NCBI RefSeq assembly: GCF_022603395.1
Contig: NZ_JAIBKA010000005.1
Coordinates: 280,819 to 344,818, forward strand
Reading direction: 5' to 3'
Length of the DNA stretch: 64,000 nt
DNA from: Desulfoferrobacter suflitae
GTDB taxonomy: Bacteria > Desulfobacterota > Syntrophobacteria > Syntrophobacterales > Syntrophobacteraceae
Shown here: piece by piece, positions 63,600 through 64,000 of the stretch
How the letters are laid out: each line of letters begins with the position of its first letter
Numbering within the stretch: the stretch's first letter is position 1
Notes under the pieces: generated by a model
What the model saw: the letters and a program-made list of their open reading frames with translations, nothing else
Databases searched by the model: none
Told to the model about the DNA's origin: nothing
Translations under genes and position numbers: made by a program

Positions 63600-64000
63600 A
63601 TGCCTCGTCAACCCCGATTAGACGCTCCCGGCCTCCTGCAGCACGTCATGGCCAGGGGAATAGAGCGAAAACAGATCTTCAAAGATGGCGCGGATCGAAG
63701 GGACTTTCTTGAGCGGCTGGCAACCATCCTGGAAGAGACGCAGACACAATGCTACGCATGGGCTCTAATTCCAAACCATTTCCACCTGCTGTTACGCACC
63801 GGCGCGACCCCGCTCAGCAAAGTCATGCGCCGGCTGATGACCGGCTATGCCGTCAGCTTTAACAAGCGCCACCGGAGAGCTGGGCACCTTTTCCAGAACC
63901 GCTACAAGTCAATTGTTTGCGAGGAGGATCCGTATCTGCTCGAGCTATTGCGATACATTCATCTCAATCCCTTGCGGGCTCGACTGGTTGGCAGTCTCGT
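63600..64000 (+). CDS. REP-associated tyrosine transposase (Y1_Tnp), 3' end beyond the window
   Basis: At least 133 codons of an IS200-like Y1 transposase of the RAYT type: MPRQPRLDAPGLLQHVMARG, the metal-binding His-x-His in IPNHFHLLL, FQNRYKSIVCEEDPYLLELL, and YIHLNPLRARLV with the candidate catalytic Tyr. The window ends inside the gene. RAYTs mobilise palindromic REP-like sequences; several such elements surround it. Confidence 0.9.
   Translation, partial: MPRQPRLDAPGLLQHVMARGIERKQIFKDGADRRDFLERLATILEETQTQCYAWALIPNHFHLLLRTGATPLSKVMRRLMTGYAVSFNKRHRRAGHLFQNRYKSIVCEEDPYLLELLRYIHLNPLRARLVGSL

Overview
The window comes from a Gram-negative sulfate-reducing bacterium, most likely a deltaproteobacterium (Desulfobacterota, in the neighbourhood of Syntrophobacterales). 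The basis is a complete sat-aprBA-qmoAB sulfate-activation and APS-reduction cluster, outer-membrane genes (tamA, tamB, tolC, a lipoprotein lytic transglycosylase), and a fatty-acid beta-oxidation set. Most of the sequence is ordinary, densely coded chromosome. The last 5 kb is a low-coding accessory zone.

Region 1 (1-5583) is the most unusual part: a tight seven-gene plus-strand operon that looks like a bacterial ubiquitin-like conjugation system. It encodes a small coiled-coil protein ending in Gly, a 428-aa E1 with two adenylation-fold halves (only the second intact), a 124-aa protein ending in Gly-Gly plus three residues, a 371-aa protein whose C-terminal third reads like an E2 (UBC) domain with a candidate Cys313, a 158-aa unknown, a ClpX-like AAA+ unfoldase that lacks the zinc-binding domain and the ClpP-docking loop, and a JAMM/JAB metalloprotease. 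It has no nucleotide cyclase and does not match the classical Bil, CBASS II or PRTRC layouts as I know them.

Region 2 (5592-18469) holds a transglutaminase-like/TPR protein, small proteins, and the sulfate-reduction cluster on the minus strand (sat, aprB, aprA, qmoA, qmoB). In place of the membrane subunit gene qmoC lies an HdrD-like (HdrC-HdrB fusion) iron-sulfur protein, followed by a terminator, a Cys-rich protein and two YkgJ-type Cys-cluster proteins. The sat promoter is a near-perfect sigma-70 promoter flanked by two Rex-like palindromes.

Region 3 (18847-43867) holds a TrkA-type K+ channel, a thiolase / enoyl-CoA hydratase / acyl-CoA dehydrogenase operon, a bS21-like protein, a second-type EF-G, MltD, TamA-TamB, a universal stress protein, two protein kinases, an MBL-fold hydrolase with type I-alpha glutamine synthetase, and a YggS-Maf-TatD cluster.

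Region 4 (43868-58801) holds tRNA-Arg(CCT), a HAD phosphatase, TolC, an M24 peptidase, an amidohydrolase, an inositol monophosphatase, an acidic CarD-like protein, an AEC permease, a sigma-54 response regulator, pyrC, pyrB, greA, a CapD/FlaA1-type NDP-sugar enzyme and an APS kinase.

Region 5 (58802-64000) is accessory: toxin-antitoxin modules (DUF4258/DUF2283, Phd-type, UPF0175/DUF3368, RelE-type remnants), a duplicated antitoxin whose operator dyad is kept in both copies, IS66 and DUF4338 remnants, a MarR-type EPS regulator, and several 70-135 bp inverted-repeat elements lying near a REP-associated tyrosine transposase cut by the window end. No CRISPR array, rRNA or prophage structural gene was seen.
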